This document shows positions 40,124-51,171 of a DNA stretch of 64,000 nucleotides, one piece after another. Source of the DNA: Paracoccus denitrificans (GTDB lineage: Bacteria > Pseudomonadota > Alphaproteobacteria > Rhodobacterales > Rhodobacteraceae). The position numbers and the translations under genes were made by a program. The notes beneath the pieces are model-generated. The model searched no databases, was not told the origin of the DNA, and worked only from the letters and a program-made list of their open reading frames with translations. The stretch lies in assembly GCF_900100045.1 (NCBI RefSeq), contig NZ_FNEA01000011.1, positions 117,620-181,619 of the forward strand, in the 5' to 3' direction. Position 1 is the first letter of the stretch; every line of letters starts with the position of its first letter.

Positions 40124-40423
40124 TCAGGCGTTCACGCTGTCCTTCAGCGCCTTGGCGATGGTGACCTTGACCACCTTGTCGGCGGGCTTCGTCATCATCT
40201 CCTGGGTTTGCGGATTGCGGACCTGACGCTCGGGGCGGGTGCGGCACGCGACCTTGCCGATGCCCGGCAGGGTGAGGGCGCCACCTTCGGCGACCGTGCG
40301 CGACACGACGGCCGAAAGCGCGTCCAGAGCCGCGGCGGCGGTCTTCTTGTCGCTGCCCATTTCATCGGCCAGCGTGGCGACGAGCTGGGTCTTGGTCATC
40401 GGTTTCGAAGCGGCCTGGGCCAT
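40124..40423 (-). CDS. HU-family DNA-binding protein
   Basis: A 99-residue nucleoid protein with the HU fold: an N-terminal helical part (MTKTQLVATLADEMGSDKKT), GGALTLPGIGKV, and the DNA-binding arm with RPERQVRNPQTQEM. The leading MAQAASKP is an extension relative to E. coli HU. GAGGAGA is upstream and a terminator follows. Confidence 0.92.
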   Translation of the reverse strand: MAQAASKPMTKTQLVATLADEMGSDKKTAAAALDALSAVVSRTVAEGGALTLPGIGKVACRTRPERQVRNPQTQEMMTKPADKVVKVTIAKALKDSVNA

Positions 40424-40574
40424 TTTCTGTCTCCTCGTTGTTCCCCGTTCGGGAAATTTTCGGACGCCACCTTGGCGGCACGCCTGCCGCTACACAAGCT
40501 TTTTCAGCGCAGATCAAGCTTTTTCGGCGGTTTTCCCCAGCAAACGCTGCGAAATTCGCCGCCAAGGGGCCGTT

Positions 40575-42059
40575 CTAGAGGAAGGCGGTCTCGTTAAACG
40601 AGCGCAACTTGCGCGAGTGGATGCGTTCCAAGGGCGTCTCGCGCAGCTTTTCCATGGCCCGGATGCCGATCAGCAGGTGGTTCGCGACCTGGGTGCGATA
40701 GAAATCCGTGGCCATGCCGGGCAGCTTCAACTCGCCATGAAGCGGCTTGTCGCTGACGCAAAGGAGCGTGCCATAGGGCACGCGAAAGCGGAAACCGTTC
40801 GCGGCGATGGTGGCGCTTTCCATGTCCAGCGCGATGGCGCGCGATTGCGACAGGCGCTGCACCGGCCCGGACTGGTCGCGCAGCTCCCAGTTGCGGTTGT
40901 CGATGGTGGCGACGGTGCCGGTGCGCATGATGCGCTTGAGCTCATAGCCGTCAAGCTGCGTGACCTCGGCCACCGCCTCTTGCAGGGCGACCTGCACCTC
41001 GGCCAGGGCGGGGATCGGCACCCAGACAGGCAGGTCGTCGTCAAGCACATGGTCCTCGCGCAGATAGGCATGGGCCAGCACGAAATCGCCAAGGCTCTGG
41101 CTGTTGCGCAGCCCGGCGCAATGGCCGACCATCAGCCAGGCATGCGGGCGCAGCACGGCGATATGGTCGGTCGCGGTCTTGGCGTTCGAGGGGCCGACGC
41201 CGATATTGACCAGCGTGATGCCGTCGCCATCCGGCCGCTTGAGGTGATAGGCCGGCATCTGCGGCATCTTGGCGCCGGTGGCGATGATGTCCTCGGGACG
41301 CTCCAGGATCTGGTTTCCGGGCGCGACGAAGCCCGTATAGCCCGAGTTCGGGTCGGCCAGCGCGCGGCGGGCGAAGGCCTCGAACTCGTCCACATAGAAC
41401 TGGTAGTTCGTGAACATCACGAAATTCTGGAAATGCTCGGGCAGGGTCGCGGTGTAATGCGCCAGCCGCGCCAGCGAGTAATCGACGCGCTGCGCGGTAA
41501 AGGGCGCCAGCGCATGGCTGCCATCCGGGTTCGGCCCGGCGATGCCGTTCACGATGTCGTCGTTCATCGTGTTCAGGTCCGGCACGTCGAAGACGTCGCG
41601 CAGCGAATAGTCCAGCACGCCTTCCTGCGGGACGTTCAGGTCGCTTTGCGTCGCCACGGCGAAATGCACCGGCATCGGCGTGCCGCTTTCGCCGATCGCC
41701 ACCGGCACGCCGTGATTGCGCATGAGCAGGCCGATCTGTTCCGTCAGGTAGCCGCGGAACAGGTCGGGCCGGGTGATCGAGGTCGAATAGGTGCCCGGCA
41801 GCGCGACATGGCCGAAGGACAGGCGCGAATCCGTCTTGGAATGGATCGGCACGGTCATGCGCAGTTCCGGGTAGAAGGCGCGATAGCGCGCCGCCGGCCG
41901 GCCGCCTTGCAGCGTGGCAAGGAAACGGTCCAGCAGGAAATGCGACGCACGGTCGTAAAGCTCGATCAGCCGCGCCACGGCGGCGGCCGGGTCGTCGAAA
42001 TAGACGCGCTCGGCGGGCTCGGGCGTCTCGATGGGAAGTCTCCGGCTGTCGGTCAACAT
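40575..42059 (-). CDS. amn: AMP nucleosidase
   Basis: Hydrolyses AMP to adenine and ribose 5-phosphate, controlling adenylate levels. The 494-residue protein shows [20 protein letters not shown], the nucleoside-phosphorylase-like [20 protein letters not shown] with [10 protein letters not shown], and [20 protein letters not shown]. The ATG at 42059 has GGAG seven bases upstream; an upstream in-frame ATG adds an arginine-rich leader that is not conserved. Confidence 0.94.
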   Translation of the reverse strand: MLTDSRRLPIETPEPAERVYFDDPAAAVARLIELYDRASHFLLDRFLATLQGGRPAARYRAFYPELRMTVPIHSKTDSRLSFGHVALPGTYSTSITRPDLFRGYLTEQIGLLMRNHGVPVAIGESGTPMPVHFAVATQSDLNVPQEGVLDYSLRDVFDVPDLNTMNDDIVNGIAGPNPDGSHALAPFTAQRVDYSLARLAHYTATLPEHFQNFVMFTNYQFYVDEFEAFARRALADPNSGYTGFVAPGNQILERPEDIIATGAKMPQMPAYHLKRPDGDGITLVNIGVGPSNAKTATDHIAVLRPHAWLMVGHCAGLRNSQSLGDFVLAHAYLREDHVLDDDLPVWVPIPALAEVQVALQEAVAEVTQLDGYELKRIMRTGTVATIDNRNWELRDQSGPVQRLSQSRAIALDMESATIAANGFRFRVPYGTLLCVSDKPLHGELKLPGMATDFYRTQVANHLLIGIRAMEKLRETPLERIHSRKLRSFNETAFL

Positions 42060-42154
42060 GCGCGCTCTCCAGTTTCGGCGGAGAGTGCCAGCGCCGCCGC
42101 GGGCTGGCAAGCCGGCACCGGACGCCTTATCTGAGGGACGAAGGAGTGATCCGC

Positions 42155-43141
42155 ATGGAATTTTCCGTTCTCGATCTGGCGGTGGTGGCCGAGGGCTCGG
42201 ACGCCCGGCAGGCCATCGCCAATTCCGTCGCGCTGGCGCAAGCCGCCGAGGGATGGGGCTACAGCCGCTTCTGGCTGGCCGAACATCACAACATGCCCGG
42301 CATCGCCAGCGCCGCCACCGCGGTGCTGATCGGCCATGTGGCGGACCATACCAGGGCGATCCGCGTCGGTGCCGGCGGGGTCATGCTGCCCAATCACGCA
42401 CCGCTGGCCATCGCCGAACAGTTCGGCACGCTGGCGACGATCCACGGGCCGCGCATCGACCTGGGCCTGGGCCGCGCGCCGGGCGGCGACGGTGCGGTGA
42501 TGCACGCATTGCGCCGGTCGATGCAGCGCAACGAGGATTTCCCCAACGACGTGGTCGAGCTTCTGCGCTATCTCGGCCCGCCGCGCCCCGGCGCCCCGGT
42601 CGCGGCCCATCCGGGCGAGGGCACGAACGTGCCGGTCTGGATCCTCGGCTCGTCGCTTTACGGCGCCAGCCTCGCCGCTGCGCTTGGCCTGCCCTATGCC
42701 TTTGCCAGCCATTTCGCCCCCGGCGATCTGGAAGAGGCGCGGCGGCTTTACCGCGAGCGGTTCCAGCCCACCGAATTCGGCGAAAAGCCGCGCTTCATGC
42801 TGGCGGTGAACGTCATCGCCGCCGAGACCGATGCCGAGGCGCAGCGGTTGCGCAGCAGCCAGCAGATCAGCTTTGCCCGGCTGCGGCTGGGCATGCCCGG
42901 CCTGCTGCCGCCGCCGGTCGACGACGTGCTGGACGCGATCCCGGTGCGCATCCTGCCCACGGTCAACGCCGCGCTGGCCATCAGCGCCGTCGGCAGCCCC
43001 CAGACCGTCGCGGCCGAACTGGACCGGCTGATCGCCCGCCACCAGCCCGACGAGCTGATTCTCGTCGGCAATATCTACGACCAGGTCGCACGGCACCGTT
43101 CCTTTGCCATCGCGGCCGAGATCCTGCGGGGGCGCACATGA
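42155..43141 (+). CDS. LLM-class flavin-dependent oxidoreductase
   Basis: A 328-residue protein of the luciferase-like monooxygenase class with [38 protein letters not shown] and [10 protein letters not shown]. These use reduced FMN; the substrate is not evident. The ATG at 42155 has AAGGAG eight bases upstream. The next gene begins within its stop. Confidence 0.9.
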   Translation: MEFSVLDLAVVAEGSDARQAIANSVALAQAAEGWGYSRFWLAEHHNMPGIASAATAVLIGHVADHTRAIRVGAGGVMLPNHAPLAIAEQFGTLATIHGPRIDLGLGRAPGGDGAVMHALRRSMQRNEDFPNDVVELLRYLGPPRPGAPVAAHPGEGTNVPVWILGSSLYGASLAAALGLPYAFASHFAPGDLEEARRLYRERFQPTEFGEKPRFMLAVNVIAAETDAEAQRLRSSQQISFARLRLGMPGLLPPPVDDVLDAIPVRILPTVNAALAISAVGSPQTVAAELDRLIARHQPDELILVGNIYDQVARHRSFAIAAEILRGRT

Positions 43142-44001
43142 TGAGGATGCTGGTCTTCGGTCACGGCTATTCTGCCGGTTTCCTGACGCCCTTGCTATTG
43201 GCCGAGGGCTGGCAGGTCACCGGCACCACCCGAGGCGCGACGGATCGCGTGGCGCAGGCCGGGGCCGAGCCGCTGCGCTGGCCGGGGCAAGAGGATGCCG
43301 TGCGCAAGGCCATCGCCCAAGCCGACGCGATCCTGATCTCGGTCGGACCGGAACAGGGCGCGGACCCGGTGCTGGCAGCCTTCGGCACCGAGATCGCCGC
43401 CGCCCGGCCGCGCTGGCTGGGCTATCTTTCCACCACCGGGGTCTATGGCGACCGGGACGGCGGCTGGGTCGACGAGGACACGCCCTGCACCCCCTCGACC
43501 CGGCGCGGGCGCGAGCGGGTCGCGGCCGAGCTGGGCTGGCAGGCTTTTGCCGCCGAACACGGCCTGCCGCTGCATATCTTTCGCCTTGCCGGGATCTACG
43601 GACCGGGGCGCGGACCCTTTGCCAAGGTGCGGGCGGGCACGGCGCGGCGCATCGTCAAGCCCGGCCAGATCTTTTCCCGCATCCATGCCGAGGACATCGC
43701 GCAGGTGCTGCTGGCCTCGATCAAGGCGCCGCATCCCGGCGCGATCTACAATGTCTGCGACGACGATCCCGCCCCGCCCGAGGCGGTGATCGGCCATGCG
43801 GCGGAACTGCTGGGCCTGCCCATGCCCCCCGCCGAAGACTATGCCAGCGCCGAGATGACGCCGATGGCGCGCAGCTTCTATGCCGAGAACAAGCGCGTCT
43901 CGAACCACCGCATCAAGCGGGAACTGGGCGTGACCCTGCGCTATCCCGACTATCGCGCCGGGCTGGCCGCGCTGGCGCGAGCCGAGGGGATCCCTGCCTA
44001 G
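43138..44001 (+). CDS. NAD(P)-dependent epimerase/SDR family protein
   Basis: A 287-residue extended-SDR-like protein with the nucleotide-binding start [47 protein letters not shown] and [16 protein letters not shown]. The usual YxxxK pair is not obvious, so it may bind NAD(P) in a nonclassical way. It overlaps the flavin gene by four bases (ATGA) and is probably co-translated. Confidence 0.87.
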   Translation: MMRMLVFGHGYSAGFLTPLLLAEGWQVTGTTRGATDRVAQAGAEPLRWPGQEDAVRKAIAQADAILISVGPEQGADPVLAAFGTEIAAARPRWLGYLSTTGVYGDRDGGWVDEDTPCTPSTRRGRERVAAELGWQAFAAEHGLPLHIFRLAGIYGPGRGPFAKVRAGTARRIVKPGQIFSRIHAEDIAQVLLASIKAPHPGAIYNVCDDDPAPPEAVIGHAAELLGLPMPPAEDYASAEMTPMARSFYAENKRVSNHRIKRELGVTLRYPDYRAGLAALARAEGIPA

Positions 44002-44618
44002 GGCGCGATCGAGCAGCAGCCCGTCAACATGCGCGAGGGCTGCTCTTGCCCGTCCAGGATCACGCTGACCGCCAGCGCATGGCCGCGGTCCGACATGCCG
44101 TCCGAACATTGCTCGGGCCGCATGAACGCCGTGAGCCGCCCCTTGTCATCGCCGGCGATGATGCCCCGCGTGGGCTCGCCCTCGATGCCGCGGTCCATGA
44201 CCTTGCGCAGCGAAAGCTGGCGCTCCGGCGCATCGGGCTCGCTGAAGATCAGCCCTTTCTGCACCGTCTTGACCGACCAGAAGGGCTCGGTTCCGCTGCA
44301 ACGCAGCGCCAGCGGCAGTTCGGCCGGCTTCCAGACCGTGGCCTGCGGCTTGAGAAAGCGCAGCGCCACCCAGCCCGTGGTCTCGCCCACGTTCACCAGC
44401 CCCCACTTGCCCGAGGCGTCGCGGTCCAGCAACTCGACGCCCTTGGCGGTCGAGGCAAGCCTGCCGATGATCTTGGCCTGGCCGTCCGGCGCCTCGCGCA
44501 CGTTCAGCTTGTCCCAGGTCTCGACCACGGTGACGTCGAACAGGTTCGGCAGATAATCCTGCGCCTGCACCGCCAGCGGCGCGGCAAGGACGAGGCCGGT
44601 CAATAGGATACGCAGCAT
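43998..44618 (-). CDS. Exported SH3-domain protein
   Basis: A 206-residue periplasmic protein with a signal peptide (RILLTGLVLAAPLAVQA, cleavage near 19) and an SH3-like domain beginning WDKLNVREAPDGQAKIIGRL and ending WVALRFL. The remaining C-terminal half (for example RCSGTEPFWSVKTVQKGLIF) carries a conserved region of unknown role with cysteine pairs. It follows dxs by nine bases and is the last gene of the isoprenoid operon. Confidence 0.85.
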   Translation of the reverse strand: MLRILLTGLVLAAPLAVQAQDYLPNLFDVTVVETWDKLNVREAPDGQAKIIGRLASTAKGVELLDRDASGKWGLVNVGETTGWVALRFLKPQATVWKPAELPLALRCSGTEPFWSVKTVQKGLIFSEPDAPERQLSLRKVMDRGIEGEPTRGIIAGDDKGRLTAFMRPEQCSDGMSDRGHALAVSVILDGQEQPSRMLTGCCSIAP

Positions 44619-44627
44619 TGTCACCTC

Positions 44628-46550
44628 TCAGGCACGTTTCGCCAGCGCCACGCCCAGGACTTCCAGCACCTTGGCCTCGATGTCGGGGGCGGACATGCGG
44701 GCCTCGCGATACATGGCCTCGGGGCTGGCATGGTCGATGAATGTGTCGGGCAGCACCATCTGGCGGAAGCGCAGCCCGCCGTCGAACACGCCCTCGTCCG
44801 CAAGCAGTTGCGCGACCAGGCTGCCGAAGCCGCCGACCGCGCCCTCTTCGATGGTGATCAGCGCCTCATGCGTGCGGGCAAGGCGCAGGATCAGGTCGCG
44901 GTCCAGAGGCTTGGCGAAGCGGGCATCGACCACCGTCGGGCTGACGCCACGCGCCGCCAGCGACTCGCGCGCGCGCATTACTTCCGACAGCCGGGTGCCG
45001 AAGGACAGGATGGCGACGCCCTTGCCCTCGGCCATGACCCTGCCCTTGCCGATCACCAGTACCTCGCCGCGCTCGGGCATCTCGACGCCGGTGCCCTCGC
45101 CGCGCGGATAGCGGAAAGCAATGGGCCCCTCGTCATGGGCCGCCGCGGTGGCGACCATATGGACCAGTTCCGCCTCGTCGGCGGCAGCCATGACCACCAT
45201 GCCGGGCAGGTTCGCCAGGAATGCGACGTCATATGCGCCGGCATGGGTCGCGCCATCGGCGCCGACCAGGCCGGCGCGGTCGATGGCAAAGCGCACCGGC
45301 AGGCGCTGGATCGCCACGTCGTGCACGACCTGGTCGTAGCCGCGCTGCAGGAAGGTCGAATAAAGCGCGCAGAACGGCTTCATCCCCCCCGCCGCCAGCC
45401 CGGCCGAGAAAGTCACGGCATGCTGCTCGGCAATGCCCACGTCGAAGCAGCGGCGCGGGAAACGCTCGGCCATCAGGTTCAAGCCGGTCCCGTCCGGCAT
45501 GGCGGCGGTGACGGCGACGATGCGGGCGTCGCGGCTGGCCTGATCGACCAGCGCGCGGGCAAAGACCGAGGTATAGCTGGGCGCGTTCGATTTCGCCTTG
45601 GCCTGCGCGCCGGTCTCGACGTCGAATTTCGCCGTGGCATGGCCCTTGTCGGCGGCGCGCTCGGCCGGGCCGTAGCCCTTGCCCTTGCGGGTCACGACAT
45701 GCAGCAGAACCGGCCCCGTCGCCCGTGCCTTGACCGTGCGCAAAAGCGGCAGAAGCTGGTCGAGGTCGTGGCCGTCGACCGGGCCGATATAGGAGAACCC
45801 CAGTTCCTCGAACAGGGTGCCGCCGACGGTCATGCCCTTGAGCATCTCCTTGGCGCGGCGCGCGCCCTCTTGCAGCGTAGGCGGCAGGAAGCCGACGGCG
45901 CCCTTGGCCACGGCCTTCAGATCCTGGAACGGGCCCTCGGCGTAAAGCCGGGTCAGATAGCGCGACAGCGCCCCGGTGGGCGGCGCGATGGACATCTCGT
46001 TGTCGTTCAGCACCACGAACAGCCGCTTGCCCAGGTCGCCCGCATTGTTCAGCGCCTCGAAGGCCATGCCCGCGCTCATCGCGCCGTCGCCGATCACCGC
46101 GATGGCATCGCCCGGATCGCCACCCAGTTCGCGCGCCATGGCAAAGCCCAGCGCCGCGCTGATCGAGGTCGAGCTGTGCCCGGCGCCGAACGGGTCATAG
46201 GGGCTTTCCGACCGCTTGGTGAAGCCGGAAAGCCCGCCCTCCATCCGCAGGGTGCGGATGCGGTCGCGCCGCCCGGTCAGGATCTTGTGCGGATAGCACT
46301 GATGGCCCACGTCCCAGATGATCTTGTCGCGCGGCGCGTCAAAGACCGCATGCAGCGCCACGGTCAGCTCGACCACCCCCAGCCCGGCACCCAGATGGCC
46401 GCCGGTCACGGAAACGGCGCTGACCGTCTCGGCCCGCAACTCGTCGGCAAGCTGGCGCAGCTCGCGATCGGTCAGATCCTTGAGGTCGGATGGCAGATGC
46501 ACCCGGTCCAGGATCGGCGTCGAAGGGCGGTCGGAAGTCTCATGGGTCAT
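44628..46550 (-). CDS. dxs: 1-deoxy-D-xylulose-5-phosphate synthase
   Basis: Condenses pyruvate and glyceraldehyde 3-phosphate with thiamine diphosphate, the first step of the non-mevalonate isoprenoid pathway and of B6 synthesis. The 640-residue protein contains [35 protein letters not shown], the ThDP motif [20 protein letters not shown] and [17 protein letters not shown]. The ATG at 46550 has GAGAGGGG upstream; the longer frame extends into ispA and is rejected. Confidence 0.97.
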   Translation of the reverse strand: MTHETSDRPSTPILDRVHLPSDLKDLTDRELRQLADELRAETVSAVSVTGGHLGAGLGVVELTVALHAVFDAPRDKIIWDVGHQCYPHKILTGRRDRIRTLRMEGGLSGFTKRSESPYDPFGAGHSSTSISAALGFAMARELGGDPGDAIAVIGDGAMSAGMAFEALNNAGDLGKRLFVVLNDNEMSIAPPTGALSRYLTRLYAEGPFQDLKAVAKGAVGFLPPTLQEGARRAKEMLKGMTVGGTLFEELGFSYIGPVDGHDLDQLLPLLRTVKARATGPVLLHVVTRKGKGYGPAERAADKGHATAKFDVETGAQAKAKSNAPSYTSVFARALVDQASRDARIVAVTAAMPDGTGLNLMAERFPRRCFDVGIAEQHAVTFSAGLAAGGMKPFCALYSTFLQRGYDQVVHDVAIQRLPVRFAIDRAGLVGADGATHAGAYDVAFLANLPGMVVMAAADEAELVHMVATAAAHDEGPIAFRYPRGEGTGVEMPERGEVLVIGKGRVMAEGKGVAILSFGTRLSEVMRARESLAARGVSPTVVDARFAKPLDRDLILRLARTHEALITIEEGAVGGFGSLVAQLLADEGVFDGGLRFRQMVLPDTFIDHASPEAMYREARMSAPDIEAKVLEVLGVALAKRA

Positions 46551-46575
46551 GGCTTGCCCCTCTCCGGGCGGGCTG

Positions 46576-47439
46576 TCAGGCGTCGCGTTCGATAACGAAA
46601 CGCGCAAGCTGCCGCAAGTTTCCTGCGCCCTCGCCATAGGGTTCCAGCGCTGTTTCGGCATTGCGCACCAGCGTGCGCGCCTTGTCCCGCGCCCCTTCGA
46701 GGCCCAGCAACGACACGAAGGTCGCCTTGTTGGCGGCGCCGTCCTTGCCGGTGCGCTTGCCGGTGTCGGCCTCGTTACCGGTCACGTCCAGGACATCGTC
46801 ATGGATCTGGAAGGCAAGGCCCAGGTTGCGGGCATACTCCGCCAGCGGTCCGGTATCCTGCCCCGCCATGACGGCGCCGGCGGTGGCGGAGAACTGGATC
46901 AGCGCCCCGGTCTTGGCTTGTTGCAGCCGCTTGATGGCCATCAGGTCCAGGGGCTCGACGGCGGTCTCGGCGGCGATGTCCAGCGCCTGCCCCCAGACCA
47001 TGCCGCGCCCGCCGACCGCCTCGGAAAAGCCGCTTACCAGCGCCAGGCGTATCTCGGGCGCGCCGATCTGCGCATCGGTCAAGAGGCCGAAGGCCAGGCT
47101 TTGCAGCGCATCGCCGGCCAGGATCGCGGTCGCCTCGGACCATCGCACATGCACGGTGGGCAGGCCCCGGCGCAGGTCGTCGTCATCCATCGAGGGCAGG
47201 TCGTCATGCACCAGGCTATAGGCATGCAACGCCTCGACCGCCGCCGCGACGGGCAGCGATTCCCGGTCGCGCAGCCCGAACAGCCGCGCCGATTCCATCA
47301 CCAGGAAGGCGCGGATGCGCTTGCCGCCGATGCAGGCATAGCGCATCGCATCGGTCAGCTCGCCCTCGGGCAGGCCGGCCATGGCCCCGTCCAGCGCAGC
47401 CTGCACCTGCGTCTTTACCTCATCGAGGCGGTCCAGCAT
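46576..47439 (-). CDS. ispA: Polyprenyl synthetase (farnesyl/geranyl diphosphate synthase)
   Basis: Joins isopentenyl diphosphate units into farnesyl diphosphate for quinone and other isoprenoids. The 287-residue protein has the first aspartate-rich motif [17 protein letters not shown] and the second [12 protein letters not shown], with [16 protein letters not shown] near the start. It lies directly between xseB and dxs, with a one-base overlap to xseB. Confidence 0.95.
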   Translation of the reverse strand: MLDRLDEVKTQVQAALDGAMAGLPEGELTDAMRYACIGGKRIRAFLVMESARLFGLRDRESLPVAAAVEALHAYSLVHDDLPSMDDDDLRRGLPTVHVRWSEATAILAGDALQSLAFGLLTDAQIGAPEIRLALVSGFSEAVGGRGMVWGQALDIAAETAVEPLDLMAIKRLQQAKTGALIQFSATAGAVMAGQDTGPLAEYARNLGLAFQIHDDVLDVTGNEADTGKRTGKDGAANKATFVSLLGLEGARDKARTLVRNAETALEPYGEGAGNLRQLARFVIERDA

Positions 47440-47681
47440 CACAGCCCCTCGGCCGGCACGGTGCCCGTGGGTTGGCCATTGGCCGCCAGCGTGATCTTTT
47501 CGACCCGCTCCTCGGCCTCGCGCAGGCGCTTGTCGCAATGCGCCCGCAACGCCGCGCCGCGTTCGTAAAGCTTGATCGATTCCTCCAGCGTGGCCTCGCC
47601 ATGCTCCAGACGACCGACGGTCGCCTCAAGCTCTTTCATCGCCTCCTCGAAGGACATGTTCTCGATCTCGGTCCCGGTCAC
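47439..47681 (-). CDS. xseB: Exodeoxyribonuclease VII small subunit
   Basis: The 80-residue small subunit of exonuclease VII, with MSFEEAMKELEATVGRLEHG and ATLEESIKLYERGAALRAHC, the helical hairpin that binds the large XseA subunit. It overlaps the upstream deacetylase-like gene and ispA by a few bases, so all are one transcript. Confidence 0.95.
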   Translation of the reverse strand: MTGTEIENMSFEEAMKELEATVGRLEHGEATLEESIKLYERGAALRAHCDKRLREAEERVEKITLAANGQPTGTVPAEGL

Positions 47682-48595
47682 GCGGCAGTCTCCCTCAGCA
47701 CATCGACATGGGCGCGCGCCGAGCGGCCCAGAGCGGCCAGATCATAGCCCCCTTCCAGCGCCGATACCACCGGGGCCGAACAGGCCGCCGCCGTATCGCA
47801 GATCATCCGGGTGATGGCGGTGAAATCACCATCGTCCCACATGAGCGAGGCCAGAGGATCCTCGGCATGCGCATCGAAGCCGGCCGAGACCAGCACCAGT
47901 TGCGGCCGCCACGCCTCGACCCGGGCGCAGATCGCCTGCCAGACCGCGCGGGCCTCGCCCCCGCCGCTGCCCGGCGCCAGCGGGAGGTTGACGACCTGCC
48001 CATGCGCCCCCCGCTCCGACGGCGCACCCGTGCCGGGATAAAGCGGCACCTGATGCGTCGAGGCGAACAGCGCCCGCCGCTCGTCCCACAGCACGTCCTG
48101 CGTGCCGTTGCCGTGATGCACGTCGAAATCCAGCACCGCCACCCGGTCCAGCCCGTGATGCTCCAATGCCCGCAGCGCCCCGATCGCGACCGAGGAAAAG
48201 ATGCAGAACCCCATGGCCTTCATGCGCTCGGCATGATGGCCCGGCGGTCGCATGGCGACAAAGGCGCTGGGCGCCTCGCCCGCCAGCACCGCATCCACGG
48301 CGGCGCAGACCCCGCCGACGGCATGGCGCGCCGCATTCAGGCTGCCCGGCGACAGATAGGTGTCCGAATCGAGCATGCTCCAGCCCTCGCCCGGCGCCTT
48401 CCGGCGCAGGAGCGACAGGTATTCGGGAGGATGGGCGCGCAGAATGTCCTGATCCGCCGCCTCGGGCGCCTCGCGCCGCTCAAGATCCGCCCCGTCAAGC
48501 ACCGCCAGCACGGCATCCAGCCGGGCCACCTGTTCGGGATGGCTGGGCGGCGTCACATGCGAAAGCCCCGAGGGATGCGTGTAAAGCAAGGTCAT
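47678..48595 (-). CDS. Histone deacetylase-family amidohydrolase
   Basis: A 305-residue zinc hydrolase with MRPPGHHAERMKAMGFCIF, VAVLDFDVHHGNGTQDVLW (zinc ligands D and H) and LVLVSAGFDAHAEDPLASL, followed by EGGYDLAALGRS. Bacterial members remove acetyl groups from polyamines or other small amides. It starts the operon with xseB, ispA, dxs and the SH3 gene. The start at 48595 gives the typical MTLLYTHPSGLSH beginning. Confidence 0.92.
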   Translation of the reverse strand: MTLLYTHPSGLSHVTPPSHPEQVARLDAVLAVLDGADLERREAPEAADQDILRAHPPEYLSLLRRKAPGEGWSMLDSDTYLSPGSLNAARHAVGGVCAAVDAVLAGEAPSAFVAMRPPGHHAERMKAMGFCIFSSVAIGALRALEHHGLDRVAVLDFDVHHGNGTQDVLWDERRALFASTHQVPLYPGTGAPSERGAHGQVVNLPLAPGSGGGEARAVWQAICARVEAWRPQLVLVSAGFDAHAEDPLASLMWDDGDFTAITRMICDTAAACSAPVVSALEGGYDLAALGRSARAHVDVLRETAA

Positions 48596-48750
48596 CCACC
48601 CAAGGATTATGTGCAGCTTCCCCACGCGGCAAGCCAATCTTGCGCACCCGGCCCCGCAGGGACGGGAAAACGGCCCCCTTGCTGCTCCCGTGCGCAATGA
48701 CGCCGCCGGAAACCCGCCCTTTTTCCGTTTTCCAAATACCCTCGGGGGGT

Positions 48751-48771
48751 CCGGGGGCAGACAGCCCCCGG
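48751..48771 (-). terminator. GC-rich hairpin after mtaB
   Basis: CCGGGGGC and GCCCCCGG form an 8-bp stem with a 5-base loop, 24 bases after the mtaB stop on the minus strand. It lacks a T-run. A copy of the recurring CAAATACCC motif sits directly beyond it. Confidence 0.45.
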
Positions 48772-48794
48772 CGGCCGCGACGCATGCGCCGCCC

Positions 48795-50057
48795 TCAGAC
48801 CGTCAGCCGCTGTCCGTCATGGCCCGCGATGCGCAACGCCATCAGCGTGCCCTCGGGCATGTCGCGGTCGAAGGCGACCTCGGTGAAATGCTCCGTCCGG
48901 CCCAGGCGCGGCCCCTCGGTCAACACCATGCGCGCCTCGCCGAGCTGGGCCTGCAAATGCCGGGCCAGCGCCGCATCGCCCGCCGCCCGCAGCCGGGCCG
49001 CGCGCTCCTTGATCGCCGGGCCGGGCACGCGCGGCATCCGCGCCGCCGGGGTGCCCTTCCGCGCCGAATAGGGAAACACATGCAGGAAGGTCAGCCCGCA
49101 ATCCTCGACCAGCTTCAGGCTGTTCTCGAACATCGCCTCGGTCTCGGTCGGGAAGCCGGCGATGATGTCGGCGCCGAAGGCGATGCCGGGACGCAGCCGC
49201 CGCGCCTCTTCGCAGAACCGGATGGCGTCGTCGCGCAGGTGGCGGCGCTTCATCCGCTTCAGGATCATGTCGTCGCCCGCCTGCAGGGACAGGTGCAGAT
49301 GCGGCATCAGCCGGGGCTCGGTGGCGATGGCCAGCATCAGGTTCTCGTCGGCCTCGATCGAATCGATCGAGCTGATCCGCAGCCGCGGCAGGTCCGGCAC
49401 CAGCCGCAGGATGCGCATGACCAGGTCGCCCAACCGCGGCTGCCCCGGCAGGTCGGCCCCCCAGGAGGTCAGGTCCACCCCGGTCAGCACCACCTCGTTG
49501 AAGCCGCGGTCCCGCAGCCGCTTGATCTGATCGACCACGACCCCCGCCGGCACCGAGCGCGAATTGCCGCGGCCGTAGGGGATGATGCAGAAGGTGCAGC
49601 GATGATCGCAACCGTTCTGCACCTGCACATAGGCGCGATGCCGGCCGAAACCGTCGATCAGGTGCCCGGCGGTTTCCTTGACCGACATGATGTCGTCGAC
49701 CTGCACCTTCTCGGTCTCGCCGATCAGGTCGGGGGCCTGCATCGCGGCCCAGGTCGCGGGCTGCATCTTCTCGTGGTTGCCGATCACGCGGCTGACCTCG
49801 GCCATGGCGGCGAATGTCTCGGGCTCGGTTTGCGCCGCGCAGCCGGTGACGATGACCGGGGCGCCCGGATTCTCGCGCGCCAGCCGGCGGATCTCCTGCC
49901 GGGCCTTGCGCACCGCCTCGGCCGTCACCGCGCAGGTGTTCACGATCACCGCGCCTTGCAGCCCGGCGGCCTCGGCCATCTCGCGCATGGCCTCGGTCTC
50001 ATAGGCGTTCAGCCGACAGCCGAGGGTCGCGAAAACCGGGGGCTTCAGATCCTTCAT
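48795..50057 (-). CDS. mtaB: tRNA t6A37 methylthiotransferase MtaB
   Basis: Adds a methylthio group to t6A37 of tRNA using two iron-sulfur clusters. The 420-residue radical SAM enzyme has the N-terminal UPF0004 cysteines (TLGCRLN, NTCAVTAEAVR, VTGCAAQ), the radical SAM CDHRCTFC motif followed by IIPYGRGNSRSV, and a C-terminal TRAM-like part. The ATG at 50057 lies within the stop of dapF; the longer frame is inside dapF and is a shadow. Confidence 0.95.
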   Translation of the reverse strand: MKDLKPPVFATLGCRLNAYETEAMREMAEAAGLQGAVIVNTCAVTAEAVRKARQEIRRLARENPGAPVIVTGCAAQTEPETFAAMAEVSRVIGNHEKMQPATWAAMQAPDLIGETEKVQVDDIMSVKETAGHLIDGFGRHRAYVQVQNGCDHRCTFCIIPYGRGNSRSVPAGVVVDQIKRLRDRGFNEVVLTGVDLTSWGADLPGQPRLGDLVMRILRLVPDLPRLRISSIDSIEADENLMLAIATEPRLMPHLHLSLQAGDDMILKRMKRRHLRDDAIRFCEEARRLRPGIAFGADIIAGFPTETEAMFENSLKLVEDCGLTFLHVFPYSARKGTPAARMPRVPGPAIKERAARLRAAGDAALARHLQAQLGEARMVLTEGPRLGRTEHFTEVAFDRDMPEGTLMALRIAGHDGQRLTV

Positions 50058-50881
50058 CCCCGCCAGACCCCGTCGAAGACATGCGCGGTCGGCCCGGTCA
50101 TCCAGACCCCGTCCTCGCGCCAGTCGATCTCCAGCACGCCGCCGGGCACGTTGACCCTGACCCGCCGCCCGGTCAGCCCGCGCCGCGCCGCCGCCACCAC
50201 CGCCGCGCAGGAGCACGACCCCGAGGCCAGGGTGATGCCGGTGCCGCGTTCCCAGATGCGCAGGATGATCTCGTCCGGCGAAACGACCTGCACCAGCTCG
50301 ATATTCGTCCGCTGCGGATAAAGCGGATGATGCTCATGCGCGGGGCCGAAGCGTTCCAGGTCCACCGCCGCCGCATCGGGCACGAAGAAGGTCATATGCG
50401 GATTGCCCATGCCCGTCGCCACCGGATCGCCCGGAACGGGCAGGTGCAGCGTATCGACATCCTCGGCCAGCGGAATCCCGGCCCAGTCCAGCACCGGCGC
50501 GCCCATGTTGACCCGCGTCAGCCGGTCCCCGGCATCCTCGGCCGCAAGCACCGCGTGATCGGTGGCGAGCCGCAGCGCGCGGGCGCCCGTTTCGTCCATG
50601 AGAAAGCGGGCGACGCAGCGCGTGGCATTGCCGCAGGCCGCCGAAAGCGAGCCGTCCGCGTTGAAGAACACCAGCCGCGCATCGGCATTCTCGCCGGGCA
50701 GGATGACGGCCAGCTGGTCGAAGCCGACGCCGCGATGGCGGTCGGCGATGGCGGCCACGGTCGCGGCATCGGGCAGCGCGCCGGTCCGGCGGCTGTCGAT
50801 CACCACGAAGTCGTTGCCGAGCCCGTGCATCTTCATGAAGGGCAGAGGAATGCTCTGGCCGAGGTTTTGCTGGTGTTCCAT
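50054..50881 (-). CDS. dapF: Diaminopimelate epimerase
   Basis: Interconverts LL- and meso-diaminopimelate for lysine and peptidoglycan synthesis. The 275-residue protein has FMKMHGLGNDFVVIDSR near the start, the first catalytic cysteine in SAACGNATRCVARF and the second in the LASGSCSCAAVVAA segment. It overlaps mtaB by four bases. Confidence 0.96.
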   Translation of the reverse strand: MEHQQNLGQSIPLPFMKMHGLGNDFVVIDSRRTGALPDAATVAAIADRHRGVGFDQLAVILPGENADARLVFFNADGSLSAACGNATRCVARFLMDETGARALRLATDHAVLAAEDAGDRLTRVNMGAPVLDWAGIPLAEDVDTLHLPVPGDPVATGMGNPHMTFFVPDAAAVDLERFGPAHEHHPLYPQRTNIELVQVVSPDEIILRIWERGTGITLASGSCSCAAVVAAARRGLTGRRVRVNVPGGVLEIDWREDGVWMTGPTAHVFDGVWRG

Positions 50882-50935
50882 GGCGGTGACATACTCCTGC
50901 CGGAAAGATTCTGCCAGAGGCGGTGATTTTTCCGC

Positions 50936-50964
50936 TTGACCCTGTCAGCCGCCGACCGTAGTTA
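50936..50964 (+). promoter_or_regulatory. tRNA-Lys promoter
   Basis: TTGACC at 50936-50941 and TAGTTA at 50959-50964 are spaced by 17 bases and end 14 bases before the tRNA start. Confidence 0.65.
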
Positions 50965-50978
50965 GCCCCCCGTGCGAT

Positions 50979-51054
50979 GGGCCCGTAGCTCAGTTGGTAG
51001 AGCAACTGACTTTTAATCAGTGGGTCACAGGTTCGAATCCTGTCGGGCTCACCA
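50979..51054 (+). tRNA. tRNA-Lys (TTT anticodon)
   Basis: A 76-base cloverleaf with acceptor GGGCCCG/CGGGCTC, D-arm AGCTCAGTTGGTAGAGC, anticodon loop CTTTTAA, T-loop GGTTCGAATCC and an encoded CCA. Its 3' end borders the accessory region that begins at 51055. Confidence 0.97.
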
Positions 51055-51171
51055 CTGAACTTCCTTACATGACAAGCGGTTACGAGAAATTGCCTGCGAG
51101 GCGGTTTCGGCGCTAACAATGTGCCAGCGGATAGCCAGCGGACATTTTCACGGTGATGCCCTGGCTCGAAT